Below are positions 41,051 through 50,981 of a stretch of 64,000 bases of DNA, piece by piece. Position numbers and translations under genes: made by a program. Numbering within the stretch: position 1 is the stretch's first letter; each line of letters begins with the position of its first letter. The notes under the pieces are model-generated. The model worked only from the letters and a program-made list of their open reading frames with translations. It was not told where the DNA came from and did no database searches. Location: assembly GCA_039105265.1 (NCBI GenBank), contig JAPFFF010000029.1:1-64000 (forward strand). Reading direction: 5' to 3'. The stretch comes from Tritrichomonas musculus. Its lineage: Eukaryota > Parabasalia > Tritrichomonadida > Tritrichomonadidae.

Positions 41051-41126
41051 TTCTCAGGAGATAAAAAACAGGAGAAAAAAAACAGAAGACTAAAAACAGG
41101 AGAATGTATAGATTATAATTTTAGAT

Positions 41127-42148
41127 TTACGGTTGCCACTTATCAGGAGAATATATAGCCTCTGAGATACCCAACCATATACTACTAGCATTATCAAGCG
41201 TCCAAAGTGATTCTTGTAAACAAGTTGTACAATGATATGATTTTGGAGAATGTTGTATCATAAATGTGTTATCATTTAATTGAGCACCTCCCATATAAGT
41301 TTGTGATATAATTGATTGATAAGCCTTATTCGCATCACAGATTTTGATTTTAGAGAACTTCTCAGTATTCATTCCATCATATCCATAAGAACCATTCATT
41401 GAGATTTTGTAGAACTTCTCATTCGCTACGCTCAAGTCGCTTTCAGCGCCATTACCATTTGTTTTGCCAGAGATGATATCTTGACGTTTTTTCATAAATT
41501 CATTAACAAATTGATTGAATCCAGTGTGACATTCATATTGTGAAACAGATTTGACATCATCGATTACCAATCCATGGTCAAGAAGGAACCAAAGGTAATA
41601 ATTTGAGAAAACCATGTATTCCCCATTTGTGTCAAGCAACATTGTTAATTTACGTTCTTCCTTATCGATTGAATTTAAATTGTTTGATTTCATGTAATTG
41701 TACATGTATGAACCAATTGTTTCTTCATTATTTGTGATATTGATGTTTCGAAATACTGGTGGAAAATTAATGAAATAATTGATTTTTGATTTGGGACAAG
41801 ATAGTTTCACTTCAGCATAGAAAACATAATTTGGTTTATTTGAAAAACGTGATTTTGAAGTTATGATTTTCATACAACGTTCTCGAGATTGTTTATCCTT
41901 TACTTCAATCCTTCGAATGAAAGCACCTGGCATGAACATAATTCCTCCATGGTACTTAATAAATGGATGTGAATTTGATGAAAATGATGAAGGATAAAGT
42001 GAATTGAAATCAATTCCAAGAATATGTGTTTGAACGTTATTTGTATCATACGAGATTACCTTGTTATTAATTCCGTCGTAACGGAATTTGTTGATATGAG
42101 TTTCACCTTTGATGTTAACACGATGCATTACATTTGATAATCCACCAG
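41127..42148 (-). pseudogene. DNA polymerase B piece, remnant C, unit 2
   Basis: Identical to 7333-8354; palm motifs A and B of a third polymerase lineage, abutting the left terminal repeat of element B. Broken remnant. Confidence 0.8.
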
Positions 42149-42718
42149 AGTAGTAATAGTAGACCGGCTCGACAGGTGATAAAAAAGGGGTATCAAAAGG
42201 GGTAGGGTTAAAATACATATTTTAAGTTGACGATAGACACTTTTGAATTTACATCTTTGAACTTGTTTAGTAGTATATATCAGTCGGTTTCCGTCAGGTG
42301 AAGCCCGCCGTCAACACGACTAATGAACAAAAATAACACAACTCAAAAAATCGAACTTTCAAAAATTTTTTATTTTTTTATCAGCAATTTATAAAATGTC
42401 AAACCAAGCCGAAGCTGCGAGCACTCGCTGCCTCCGACAAACGGAGGAACAATTAAGCACCCTCATTAATAGAATCAATAAAAAGCTAAAAGGATGGAGA
42501 CCTGCATTAAAATACCTCTACGATAATGATGATATCATAGATGAAGTACTAAAAGAGATAAATCACTTTATTAAACAGCTAAAGAAATTCAACGGTAGCT
42601 GCGAACACTCGCTGCCTCCGACGAACGGAGGACCTGCTGAATTAATAGCTGAACTTGAAGAACTCATTTATTAGACAATTCATTTAATTCATTCTCAAGC
42701 TGATGAACTTTATTTTTG
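42149..42718. repeat. Left terminal inverted repeat of element B, unit 2
   Basis: Identical to 8355-8924, starting AGTAGTAATAGTAG; it contains the 92-aa gene and the tail of the 75-aa gene. Confidence 0.9.
42396..42674 (+). CDS. Terminal-repeat small helical protein (92 aa), unit 2 left copy
   Basis: Identical to 8602-8880, with micro-elements at 42413-42448 and 42597-42632 translated in two frames. Confidence 0.65.
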   Translation: MSNQAEAASTRCLRQTEEQLSTLINRINKKLKGWRPALKYLYDNDDIIDEVLKEINHFIKQLKKFNGSCEHSLPPTNGGPAELIAELEELIY

Positions 42719-42891
42719 AGGCTGTTGATGTCTTCAATAAGAGACTCACGAACGGCAAGACCGTCAGAGCCAAGCATTCCCGATTTGATATTGTTGAGAT
42801 ATTGTTTGTAATCATAACACTTTTCTTTCAATCCTCGTTTGATACGTTTTAATTCAGGAATTTCTTTCTTGTATTCTGTTAGTTCACTCAT
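42664..42891 (-). CDS. Small coiled-coil protein (75 aa), element B, unit 2
   Basis: Identical to 8870-9097; the heptad-rich carboxy half extends into the terminal repeat. Confidence 0.7.
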   Translation of the reverse strand: MSELTEYKKEIPELKRIKRGLKEKCYDYKQYLNNIKSGMLGSDGLAVRESLIEDINSLKNKVHQLENELNELSNK

Positions 42892-42905
42892 TTAATAACA
42901 ATTAA

Positions 42906-43139
42906 ATGTCTGTTATTAATCAAATGAGAACCGTTCATGATGATAAACACAAAAACTATTTTGATAGATTACAATTAACGATGCAAAAGAATAGAACAAA
43001 AATAAACTCAGCTCCGACAGTGAAATGTTATAATGAAAAAGGTAATGTATTTCATGAACCACAGCCAAAAACGACTAAATCATTAAATCATCATGATTCA
43101 CTTAATCATTCTGTGGTTGTCAGGAGCAACAACATTTAA
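42906..43139 (+). CDS. Small basic protein (77 aa), element B, unit 2
   Basis: Identical to 9112-9345; polar, probably disordered, overlapping the converging 176-aa gene. Confidence 0.55.
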   Translation: MSVINQMRTVHDDKHKNYFDRLQLTMQKNRTKINSAPTVKCYNEKGNVFHEPQPKTTKSLNHHDSLNHSVVVRSNNI

Positions 43140-43628
43140 TACATATTCATTAATGACTTTTGATTGCTGATCAACAACATTTGAAAGCTTATTGATATGT
43201 TCTTCAAGTATTTTATTTTTATCGATGAGCTGTTTAATGATGATATCAACGTGAATCAACTTACTGTCAAACAAATCGCGAAGTTCATCGGTTTTGGAAG
43301 ATATAACATCAACTGTTTCTCTCAGAATAATAATATCAGCGGTGATATTGTCATTCTCAAGTGTTTTAGTGATTGTATTCCCGACTTTCTTCAAATAAAT
43401 GTCTCCGTCACATCGTTTTCCTTCTTTGCAATTACGTTTAGTTATTTTGTATTCATTTCCGTCATTAGTGATGATTTTATAAATCTTGTTCAAATAGTTT
43501 GTCGTTTGTGATTTCATTTGATCAATATTTTTATGACAGAACAAATCGAATTCTTCAAGTGATTTAAATACTTTAACTTCATTTCTGTTTTCATTTATTA
43601 TTTTAACTTCATTGATGTTTTCATTCAT
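43098..43628 (-). CDS. Coiled-coil protein with Cys-containing domain (176 aa), element B, unit 2
   Basis: Identical to 9304-9834; small head domain and long coiled-coil tail. Confidence 0.7.
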   Translation of the reverse strand: MNENINEVKIINENRNEVKVFKSLEEFDLFCHKNIDQMKSQTTNYLNKIYKIITNDGNEYKITKRNCKEGKRCDGDIYLKKVGNTITKTLENDNITADIIILRETVDVISSKTDELRDLFDSKLIHVDIIIKQLIDKNKILEEHINKLSNVVDQQSKVINEYVLNVVAPDNHRMIK

Positions 43629-43660
43629 TTGAGTTTATGATAAAACGTTTATAGATATCA

Positions 43661-43912
43661 TTAAACTTTATCTAATATTGACTTTCCGACCGTTCCAACT
43701 CGACCTACCGTACTTAAACCTGTATCAATAGTGTCAATAACTTGACCGACGCCTGGAATGAATTTCGTTATCGGTTTAACTTTATCGATAATCTGTTTTC
43801 CGACATCAACGACTTTAGGAATGTTATCAACAATCTTTGTTGCTACGTCTTTGATTTTGTTTCCGAACTTCTTGAAACCGTTCTTTATCTTATTGAATAT
43901 GCCTATACCCAT
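43661..43912 (-). CDS. Small basic amphipathic virion-type protein (83 aa), element B, unit 2
   Basis: Identical to 9867-10118; Lys-rich amphipathic helices and a FIPGVGQVID turn, divergent from the capsid gene. Confidence 0.65.
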   Translation of the reverse strand: MGIGIFNKIKNGFKKFGNKIKDVATKIVDNIPKVVDVGKQIIDKVKPITKFIPGVGQVIDTIDTGLSTVGRVGTVGKSILDKV

Positions 43913-43964
43913 TTAAAGAGTAAATAAAAGAGATAATATATTGATTCTTTTTATTAAATCATAA

Positions 43965-45833
43965 ATGTTATATCGTAATGAGAGATCACATAACCATCAA
44001 ATCGAAACAGGAAATGTATTGCATGCATTTGAAGAGATGCGTCATATGATTAACGTTAATGACGGAACACGTTCATTTTCATTCAGAACTGTTGACTGTC
44101 ATGATCAGCCCGCACCGTTTACAGCAGGTCAATACTCACAAATCAGTTTAACTCATCCTGATCATTTCATAAGTGATGTTGACAAAGGATTTCTGACATT
44201 TCATGTCAAACTAGATTTACAGTTGAATACCGATCTTGATAAATTGCGAACCATTGAAGACCCTCAACACTTCTACAAACTGTTTGTCGGCTTCAAATCA
44301 TCAAATCAGTTGTTCGATCGTTTAGAGATTCTACATAATAATGTTAATGTCGGATATCAACAGAATGAATGTGTTCGTGAAGGTTTCTTATATTCTGCAC
44401 TTAAACCAGAAACAGAAAAGAAAAGACGTAGATTCGTTCATTCTTTATGGGAAAATGTAAGTCAATATTCACAAACAATGGCAGGAACGTATGTAAATCT
44501 GATGAATTTCAAAGAGAACGGAAGAGCACAAGTTGAATTTGATTTAAACCTTCCGTTTGATGACTTACTAGCATTACAGGCATTTGATCTGTTCCCTAAC
44601 GGAATCATCGGTGATTTATCAATTCGTTTTCAAGTCAGCCCCGCCGGTCTTGTTTGGGCTGTTATTGATCCGTATGTAGTTGCTGAAACAAAAGCATTTC
44701 TCGAAGATGATGAATCTGTTTCTGCTGAATCATTAGATAAACTTCGTGATTTAAAGGTTCGCGGTAAACTTAAACGTCAATTCACACAAATCGGTAATGA
44801 AGCAACCATTCCTTCCGTGTTTGATCAAACACTTACAATCAAATATCAAAGAATACATGCAGGTAATCCTGTTGAGGAAGATGAAACACCAAAAGAAGTT
44901 GTATTTCATTACACAACTGATGATTATGAGAAGTTTCATGTGAAAGAGTCTGATGTTAATAAAGGATCGTTTGCAGAAATGATAGCATCAAATAATCCCG
45001 ATGCTCCGTTGGCTCCGGGCGATGTTGTTAAAATCTTAGAAACAAAACATAAAGACATTGAATATTCAAACGGTGTTGCAACATTGACCTGCAATCAAAT
45101 GACAATCACTCTTTGCAAATCAAACATGCAGGGCTACGGTGTTTGTGAAGCAACACGTCAAGGTATTGAAAACATTTTACGTGAAGGCTTAGTAATTCCT
45201 TCACAGAAGGTTGATTATCATGCATTTCCGATTGCTGCCGCCGCAAACGGAATCAAATCAACATTGAACATACCTTTGATTAACGTTACAACGATATCGG
45301 TTCTGTTTCCAAAGCATCATAATGATTTGACTGTATTTGAAAACCCTGTTTATCAAAACTGTTATTTGAACATAGGCGGTAAGAACTTCCCTGACGAGAA
45401 CGTAGATACCATCGGTGCAAGATTCTTTGAAAATCAATTGACTGCCGGTGATTTAGACGCAATTACACTTCAATGTACAAAGGAATTTGAAGATTCATTT
45501 ACTATGCCAAAGAACGACTCACGAGGTAATCGATACAAAAACACTTTGTCTGATGCAACATCATTTGTATTCAATATTCAAACTGAAAGATCATCTGCAG
45601 GTTATTGTTATGACGGACTTGATGGAGGTTTTGGTAATGTTCAAATTCAAATCAACGGTCAACCAATTCACACAGGTGTGAACGATACATATTATAATGT
45701 AAATGAAGAAGGTACAGTTCATCCACCCCCCTGTCAGTTATGTTTGTGCCGTGATACATACTTTAAATTATCTCTCGAAGGTTTAGAATACGTTGATGAT
45801 GAAACGCCAAAAGGTTCGCAAGCTAATGAATAA
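43965..45833 (+). CDS. Candidate major capsid protein (622 aa), element B, unit 2
   Basis: Identical to 10171-12039; beta-rich double jelly-roll candidate, followed by the 44-bp gene-end repeat (45841-45884). Confidence 0.8.
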   Translation: MLYRNERSHNHQIETGNVLHAFEEMRHMINVNDGTRSFSFRTVDCHDQPAPFTAGQYSQISLTHPDHFISDVDKGFLTFHVKLDLQLNTDLDKLRTIEDPQHFYKLFVGFKSSNQLFDRLEILHNNVNVGYQQNECVREGFLYSALKPETEKKRRRFVHSLWENVSQYSQTMAGTYVNLMNFKENGRAQVEFDLNLPFDDLLALQAFDLFPNGIIGDLSIRFQVSPAGLVWAVIDPYVVAETKAFLEDDESVSAESLDKLRDLKVRGKLKRQFTQIGNEATIPSVFDQTLTIKYQRIHAGNPVEEDETPKEVVFHYTTDDYEKFHVKESDVNKGSFAEMIASNNPDAPLAPGDVVKILETKHKDIEYSNGVATLTCNQMTITLCKSNMQGYGVCEATRQGIENILREGLVIPSQKVDYHAFPIAAAANGIKSTLNIPLINVTTISVLFPKHHNDLTVFENPVYQNCYLNIGGKNFPDENVDTIGARFFENQLTAGDLDAITLQCTKEFEDSFTMPKNDSRGNRYKNTLSDATSFVFNIQTERSSAGYCYDGLDGGFGNVQIQINGQPIHTGVNDTYYNVNEEGTVHPPPCQLCLCRDTYFKLSLEGLEYVDDETPKGSQANE

Positions 45834-45951
45834 ATAAACTGATTTCGATTGAAGGTTAAAATTACCCCTTTCTATATCTCTTTTTATTTTTGTGATTCTT
45901 TGACTGTTCCGTTCACGGGCGGCATTTGAAGGCTTTATTTTTGCGATCAAA

Positions 45952-47067
45952 ATGAATGAATACATCGAAGACACAGCGAGTGCACGCAGCTACAAAGAAT
46001 CAATTAATTATCCTTTCAAATCTAAATACAAGTACATCAAAGACACAAACATTAAAACTGAGCCCTATATTAAGGATTTCCGATTGAAAACAGTAAAGAA
46101 ACTATCAAAACCTGACTTCTCATTTGAGCCTCATTGTTGGGAAATGGATATAATGTTTGCATTAAACAAAGCTTATCTTGTTCTTATCAATGTAAACACG
46201 AAATACTTAATTGTTGAACCGATTGCGGACAGAACTGAGTTAACTATAATCAAAGTAATTGATAAACTAGTTAATAAAAGGAATATCAGAATCGAAACAA
46301 TTAAATGTGATGGTGAACAGGCTTTTATATCAAATGCATTCAAAAGTTATTGCAACGGAGACGAAAGATACCAATCAAACAAACCGTCAATTAAATTCAA
46401 AGCCCCAAACAAAATAAAGTTAATCATTGATGATTCACCTTTCACGAACGCACATAAATGTGTTGATGCAGTAATCAGAACTTTACGAAACGCCTTCGGT
46501 CAATCACAACAACGAATGACAAACAATGTATTGATACAACAAACGGTTAAATGGTACAATAACACACCTCATTCATCTCTTCGTTTATTGAATCCTTTAT
46601 ACACATCATTTGATGAAGAAACTGATGAATACCTTGACAAACGACAATCAAAATACATTTATCTAACACCTCAACAGATGCAAGACGACCGCGACTTTGA
46701 ATGGCAGTACATAAGAGCGAAATCAATGCAATTGAAAGAGATTCAACAAAAACAACGATTTAAAGGTCTTCTGTCATATAAACCAAAAAATATAATACTC
46801 ATTCACACCGATTACGCGAAAACAGAAAAGAAACATGAAAAGCGAAGAAGAGTATTCAATGAACTCGCTGAATTCATTTGCTATGAGTCCGGAAACGTTA
46901 AATGTAAACTATTAAATCCTTTGCGTCAAACTAACAAAACACTGAAGAATAAAACAATAATAACAGTTCCTATCATGTACACAAAATATGTTTGTTCATC
47001 AATAGATGCTTTGAATGATGATTATAAAATATTCTTTTTGACTTATAAAACGCAAAATGAAAGCTAA
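45952..47067 (+). CDS. Retroviral-type integrase (371 aa), element B, unit 2
   Basis: Identical to 12158-13273: CWEMDIMF and IKCDGEQAF core strands, VIRTLRNAFG helix and a basic carboxy part. Confidence 0.9.
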   Translation: MNEYIEDTASARSYKESINYPFKSKYKYIKDTNIKTEPYIKDFRLKTVKKLSKPDFSFEPHCWEMDIMFALNKAYLVLINVNTKYLIVEPIADRTELTIIKVIDKLVNKRNIRIETIKCDGEQAFISNAFKSYCNGDERYQSNKPSIKFKAPNKIKLIIDDSPFTNAHKCVDAVIRTLRNAFGQSQQRMTNNVLIQQTVKWYNNTPHSSLRLLNPLYTSFDEETDEYLDKRQSKYIYLTPQQMQDDRDFEWQYIRAKSMQLKEIQQKQRFKGLLSYKPKNIILIHTDYAKTEKKHEKRRRVFNELAEFICYESGNVKCKLLNPLRQTNKTLKNKTIITVPIMYTKYVCSSIDALNDDYKIFFLTYKTQNES

Positions 47068-47407
47068 ACAAGCAATCACAAAACGATACTATCACACACA
47101 AACAAAAGATTTTAATCTTCCTGATGATTTCGTTTATAGTCGCAACAAGAAGTACATTGTTGTTCAGTATTGTGGGGCTGTTGTCAATCAACATATTGTT
47201 GGTGATTTAATGGTTCATTCAGATATAGTTGAATTCATGCCTTTCTGCGACCATTTCATAATGCTTGCTAACAGACGACAAACGAAATACAGGAAATATG
47301 AGTGTCTGAACAACACAAAGAAAGAATACAGGTTATGGTTCACAGACATGAAAGGAAACGTTATTGAACCTGAATCATTTATATTCAGTTGTTTATTAAT
47401 TTATTGA
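47057..47407 (+). CDS. Small beta-rich protein (116 aa), element B, unit 2
   Basis: Identical to 13263-13613; overlaps the integrase end by 11 bp. Possible minor virion protein. Confidence 0.7.
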   Translation: MKAKQAITKRYYHTQTKDFNLPDDFVYSRNKKYIVVQYCGAVVNQHIVGDLMVHSDIVEFMPFCDHFIMLANRRQTKYRKYECLNNTKKEYRLWFTDMKGNVIEPESFIFSCLLIY

Positions 47408-47420
47408 AGTATCAAAGAAT

Positions 47421-48383
47421 ATGTTTAATAATCTCGGTAATTTGTTTAAAACAAAGGAACAAATCGAGAGAGAAGAACGAGAGAAAGCGATACGTATACA
47501 AAGACAGAAAGTCCGTGAACGGGCACGTGATATAAGAAATAAAGCATATGAAGTACAACATATTGGAAATGCAAATGCACAATTATATCAAACACAAGCA
47601 AATGTATTGAGGACTCAATTACCACCGAGAACTAATTTACTGGATTACCAAAGACAAACAAATAATTTGGTATTAAATGAACAACAGGAACATAATGATT
47701 TTCGTTTGAAAAGAAAGCTGCAAGATTATCAATACATTAATCGAAATCAACATATTGATGATGTTCAAGAGGAATACCAGAAGACGAAACAAACGTGTTT
47801 CGGAAATCAACCACCACCACAAATGAATCAATTTAATCAACCGCCACAGACATCAACATACTCAATACCTGTTATCAATTCACCTCCACAAACACCAAAA
47901 ATAAATAAACATATTCAATTTGCTGACGCGACTACATCACCGTATCTGAAGGATTTCGGGACATCTCCCTACAAATCACCCCCACAAACAAATAAGTTTG
48001 CTAATGCTGCAACATCTCCTTTCAAATCACCACAAAATGAAGAAGTATCATTTGCAAATGTGAAAGTTTATCATGTATCTTCTTCATCTGACGACGATAA
48101 TGATAACCCGCCAATAAAGTACGGATGGATTGCTTTCAGTGATGATGAATCACCTCAACCGTATTCAATAAGAAAAACATTTTCATCTTCATCTGATTCA
48201 TTACTTTCTGATTCATCTTCCGATACATTCCCTAACGGATCACCAAAAAATAAAAAACAAAGTGATTCAAAGGGTAAACACAGTAAAAAACAAACGAATT
48301 CACAACCGTTTCCAATACATAATGATTCTTTAAATACTGCGGGCAGTGACTCAACGAGAAGGAGGAGAAGAAGACCGTCATAA
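47421..48383 (+). CDS. Coiled-coil, Ser-rich, Arg-tailed protein (320 aa), element B, unit 2
   Basis: Identical to 13627-14589; long charged helix, Pro/Gln/Ser-rich middle and RRRRRRPS tail. Confidence 0.75.
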   Translation: MFNNLGNLFKTKEQIEREEREKAIRIQRQKVRERARDIRNKAYEVQHIGNANAQLYQTQANVLRTQLPPRTNLLDYQRQTNNLVLNEQQEHNDFRLKRKLQDYQYINRNQHIDDVQEEYQKTKQTCFGNQPPPQMNQFNQPPQTSTYSIPVINSPPQTPKINKHIQFADATTSPYLKDFGTSPYKSPPQTNKFANAATSPFKSPQNEEVSFANVKVYHVSSSSDDDNDNPPIKYGWIAFSDDESPQPYSIRKTFSSSSDSLLSDSSSDTFPNGSPKNKKQSDSKGKHSKKQTNSQPFPIHNDSLNTAGSDSTRRRRRRPS

Positions 48384-48452
48384 AAATAAAATCATCATTT
48401 TGCAAAAGAGGTTCAAGGTAGCTTCATCAAATAATCATTAATTTATTTTTAT

Positions 48453-50960
48453 TTATTCAGGTACTTTGATATCATATCCTTCTGCTGCTGATAGTCTCTC
48501 AAGCTTTTGTTTAGACATTTGAATCTTATATTCAATATATCCGCAACCCTTACCGTAAACTGTATCAATCCAGACGGCGATATTATTATTTGAAACATCC
48601 TTTAACGTTTGAATATCTGTCGGGCTAGCAACATTGATGTAAGCTATTGTTTCATTAACATCAGTACCTGCGGGTGCAACTTTCTGAATTAAGTAATTAA
48701 TGTTTTCGATAATGGTCTTAAACTCAGGATTCCAGTTATTAATATCTCTAGACCATTTACCTGTTTCGAAGACGATTGTCTTTTTAGATTTGTTTATGAA
48801 ATCTTGTATGAGAGCAATACATTTCTTGTTATAATCAGATTTTTGTGTTTTCCTGTAATTCATCCATTCAACGTAATTCATTGGCTTCAAATTATGTTCT
48901 GTTTCAATTGCTTTCTTAACGGGATTATCAAAGTGATATACAAATAATGCATTTGATATAGTAAGATAATTAACAACTTTTGATAACGGATGTATTTCAC
49001 TGAATATCTCCCAATAAACCTTCCATATCTTAGAAAAGAGACTACTCCAGAATGAATTTGGTGATGCTCTGGTGCTGACTCTTGGTTTTCCTAATCTCAA
49101 ATCAGAATAGTATTGAATGTACGGAGCGAGTCGTGTTTTGCTTGAGTCTTGAAGAATATATTTACCTGTATTCCAATCGATTTTCTCTTTGCTTTTCTCA
49201 AACATTTCATCAAGCCAGACATTAAACGGTAATTTCTTTCGTGCTTCTGGTGTAGTAACCATTGTTTTCCAAACCTTCTTGTAAGGAGAAGCAAATACAA
49301 GCTTGTATCCGTTAATGATTTGTGGAACACCTCGTTTATCAACTAATATAATATCATCAACTTTATCACCGTTCAGGTCTGTTATTTCAATCTCTCCTGA
49401 CGGGTCTTTAGCGTTAGTAGGAAGTAATCTGTATTTTGGTTTTCCGTCCGGGTCAAGATGTGTGTGACAATAAACTTTTGCCTGGTCTCGTGTAGCGGCT
49501 GAAGGAATGTATTTAACTCTGTAATTTCCGTTAATGATTATATCAAGGAAGTTTTGTTTGTAAAATGAGCTGTTTTGTGTGTGTGATTGAATATCTAAGT
49601 TCCCGAATTTACCGATATTGCTAAGAACTGTCGGAGCATCTCTGTTTTCACGTTTACCTGTTGTTTTGATTTCTTGTTTGTATTGTTGCAATAATCGTTG
49701 AATTTCTTCTTCAGATGTTGGTGACTCAAATGCTGCTCCTTTCTTAAAACGTGATTCATCGAAAGAATTAAGCTTACCGAACTTAACTTTTTTGGCAGGT
49801 CTCTTTACACGTTCATTGTACTGTTGAAACGTTTCATTAAGTTCTGTTTCATCATCCTCGTTAGCAATAAATGTTGTATCATCATTCATTTTATTACTCG
49901 AAAAATTATTATTATTATTGTTTGTTATTGGTTTGATTGATGGTGGTTTGATTGGTTGTATGACATCAGAGCCTTTGATAGGTTTTCTATTAATGATTGT
50001 GTCAAACACTCTGAAGAATGATGATAAGCCTGTAATTGATTTTCGTTCATTGGTTATATCAATGTTTCTCTTCATCATGTCTCTGATAGTTTCTAGTGTT
50101 TGATGTAATGCATCAACGTTTTCTTTCGCTTGTTCATCAAGTTTGTTTTGTGGTTTCTTTGCTGCTTCATAACATCTTGGAAGTACTTTGATCCAGGGCT
50201 GGTTATAGCCTAATTGCTCAAGCAATTCTATATCATCATCTACCTGATCGTAAGGAGACAGCAACAAGGATGATAGGTTATCTTCTTCTTCTTCTTCAAA
50301 TTCCGGGAAGTTAAATGATATTGACGGAAGGGAATCTTCTTGCTCTAAAAAACTTGTATTCATTGATTCATCAGAATCACTCGGAGTTATGCGTTTTCTT
50401 CTCGGAGTTCTTCGTTTACTGCTGTCAGGTGTTGGTTCATGTATGCTGGTTCTCTTTCTTCTTCCTTTGGTGGTTTGTGGTGTTTGACTCTTTCTCGGTG
50501 GTTTGATGGGTGATGAACGAAAACCGTCAGAACTATAATTTAAATCATCGTTGACAACAATATTGAAGTAATTGATAATTGTATCAAGACTTTTTTTATC
50601 TGTTGTGTACTCTCTTAAACTAAGGAATTGATTACCTTTACTTTTAATTCCTGCATTGATTTTGTTCATCAATGAAACAAATCGTCGAAACTTAACTTTC
50701 ATTTCACGAATCTTTCCGACACTTCTTCCTGTATATTCATTGTTTTGTATTTGATACAACAAATTAATTAAATCATTGGGGTGTTCTAGTTTGTATGTAC
50801 TGAGAAACGTTTTCTTAAAATAATCTATCGGGTCCTCTAGTTCTTCATCATCATCATCAGGTTTAGATACCTCACTATCAAATACAGAATCATCATCAAT
50901 ATTACCACTTAAATCTAATTCAAAGCTATCAGATGAATTATTTTTATCTTGTTTTGACAT
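48453..50960 (-). CDS. Large minor virion protein candidate (835 aa), element B, unit 2
   Basis: Identical to 14659-17166; acidic start, basic KGRRKRT stretch and a globular end with DLNGDKVDDIILVD. Confidence 0.75.
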   Translation of the reverse strand: MSKQDKNNSSDSFELDLSGNIDDDSVFDSEVSKPDDDDEELEDPIDYFKKTFLSTYKLEHPNDLINLLYQIQNNEYTGRSVGKIREMKVKFRRFVSLMNKINAGIKSKGNQFLSLREYTTDKKSLDTIINYFNIVVNDDLNYSSDGFRSSPIKPPRKSQTPQTTKGRRKRTSIHEPTPDSSKRRTPRRKRITPSDSDESMNTSFLEQEDSLPSISFNFPEFEEEEEDNLSSLLLSPYDQVDDDIELLEQLGYNQPWIKVLPRCYEAAKKPQNKLDEQAKENVDALHQTLETIRDMMKRNIDITNERKSITGLSSFFRVFDTIINRKPIKGSDVIQPIKPPSIKPITNNNNNNFSSNKMNDDTTFIANEDDETELNETFQQYNERVKRPAKKVKFGKLNSFDESRFKKGAAFESPTSEEEIQRLLQQYKQEIKTTGKRENRDAPTVLSNIGKFGNLDIQSHTQNSSFYKQNFLDIIINGNYRVKYIPSAATRDQAKVYCHTHLDPDGKPKYRLLPTNAKDPSGEIEITDLNGDKVDDIILVDKRGVPQIINGYKLVFASPYKKVWKTMVTTPEARKKLPFNVWLDEMFEKSKEKIDWNTGKYILQDSSKTRLAPYIQYYSDLRLGKPRVSTRASPNSFWSSLFSKIWKVYWEIFSEIHPLSKVVNYLTISNALFVYHFDNPVKKAIETEHNLKPMNYVEWMNYRKTQKSDYNKKCIALIQDFINKSKKTIVFETGKWSRDINNWNPEFKTIIENINYLIQKVAPAGTDVNETIAYINVASPTDIQTLKDVSNNNIAVWIDTVYGKGCGYIEYKIQMSKQKLERLSAAEGYDIKVPE

Positions 50961-50981
50961 TGTTTAGTTTCTAATAAATTG

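Larger units (their letters stand above)
40282..42148. mobile_element. Polinton remnant C (unit 2)
   Basis: Second, identical copy of the remnant at 6488-8354, with the same neighbours. Confidence 0.6.
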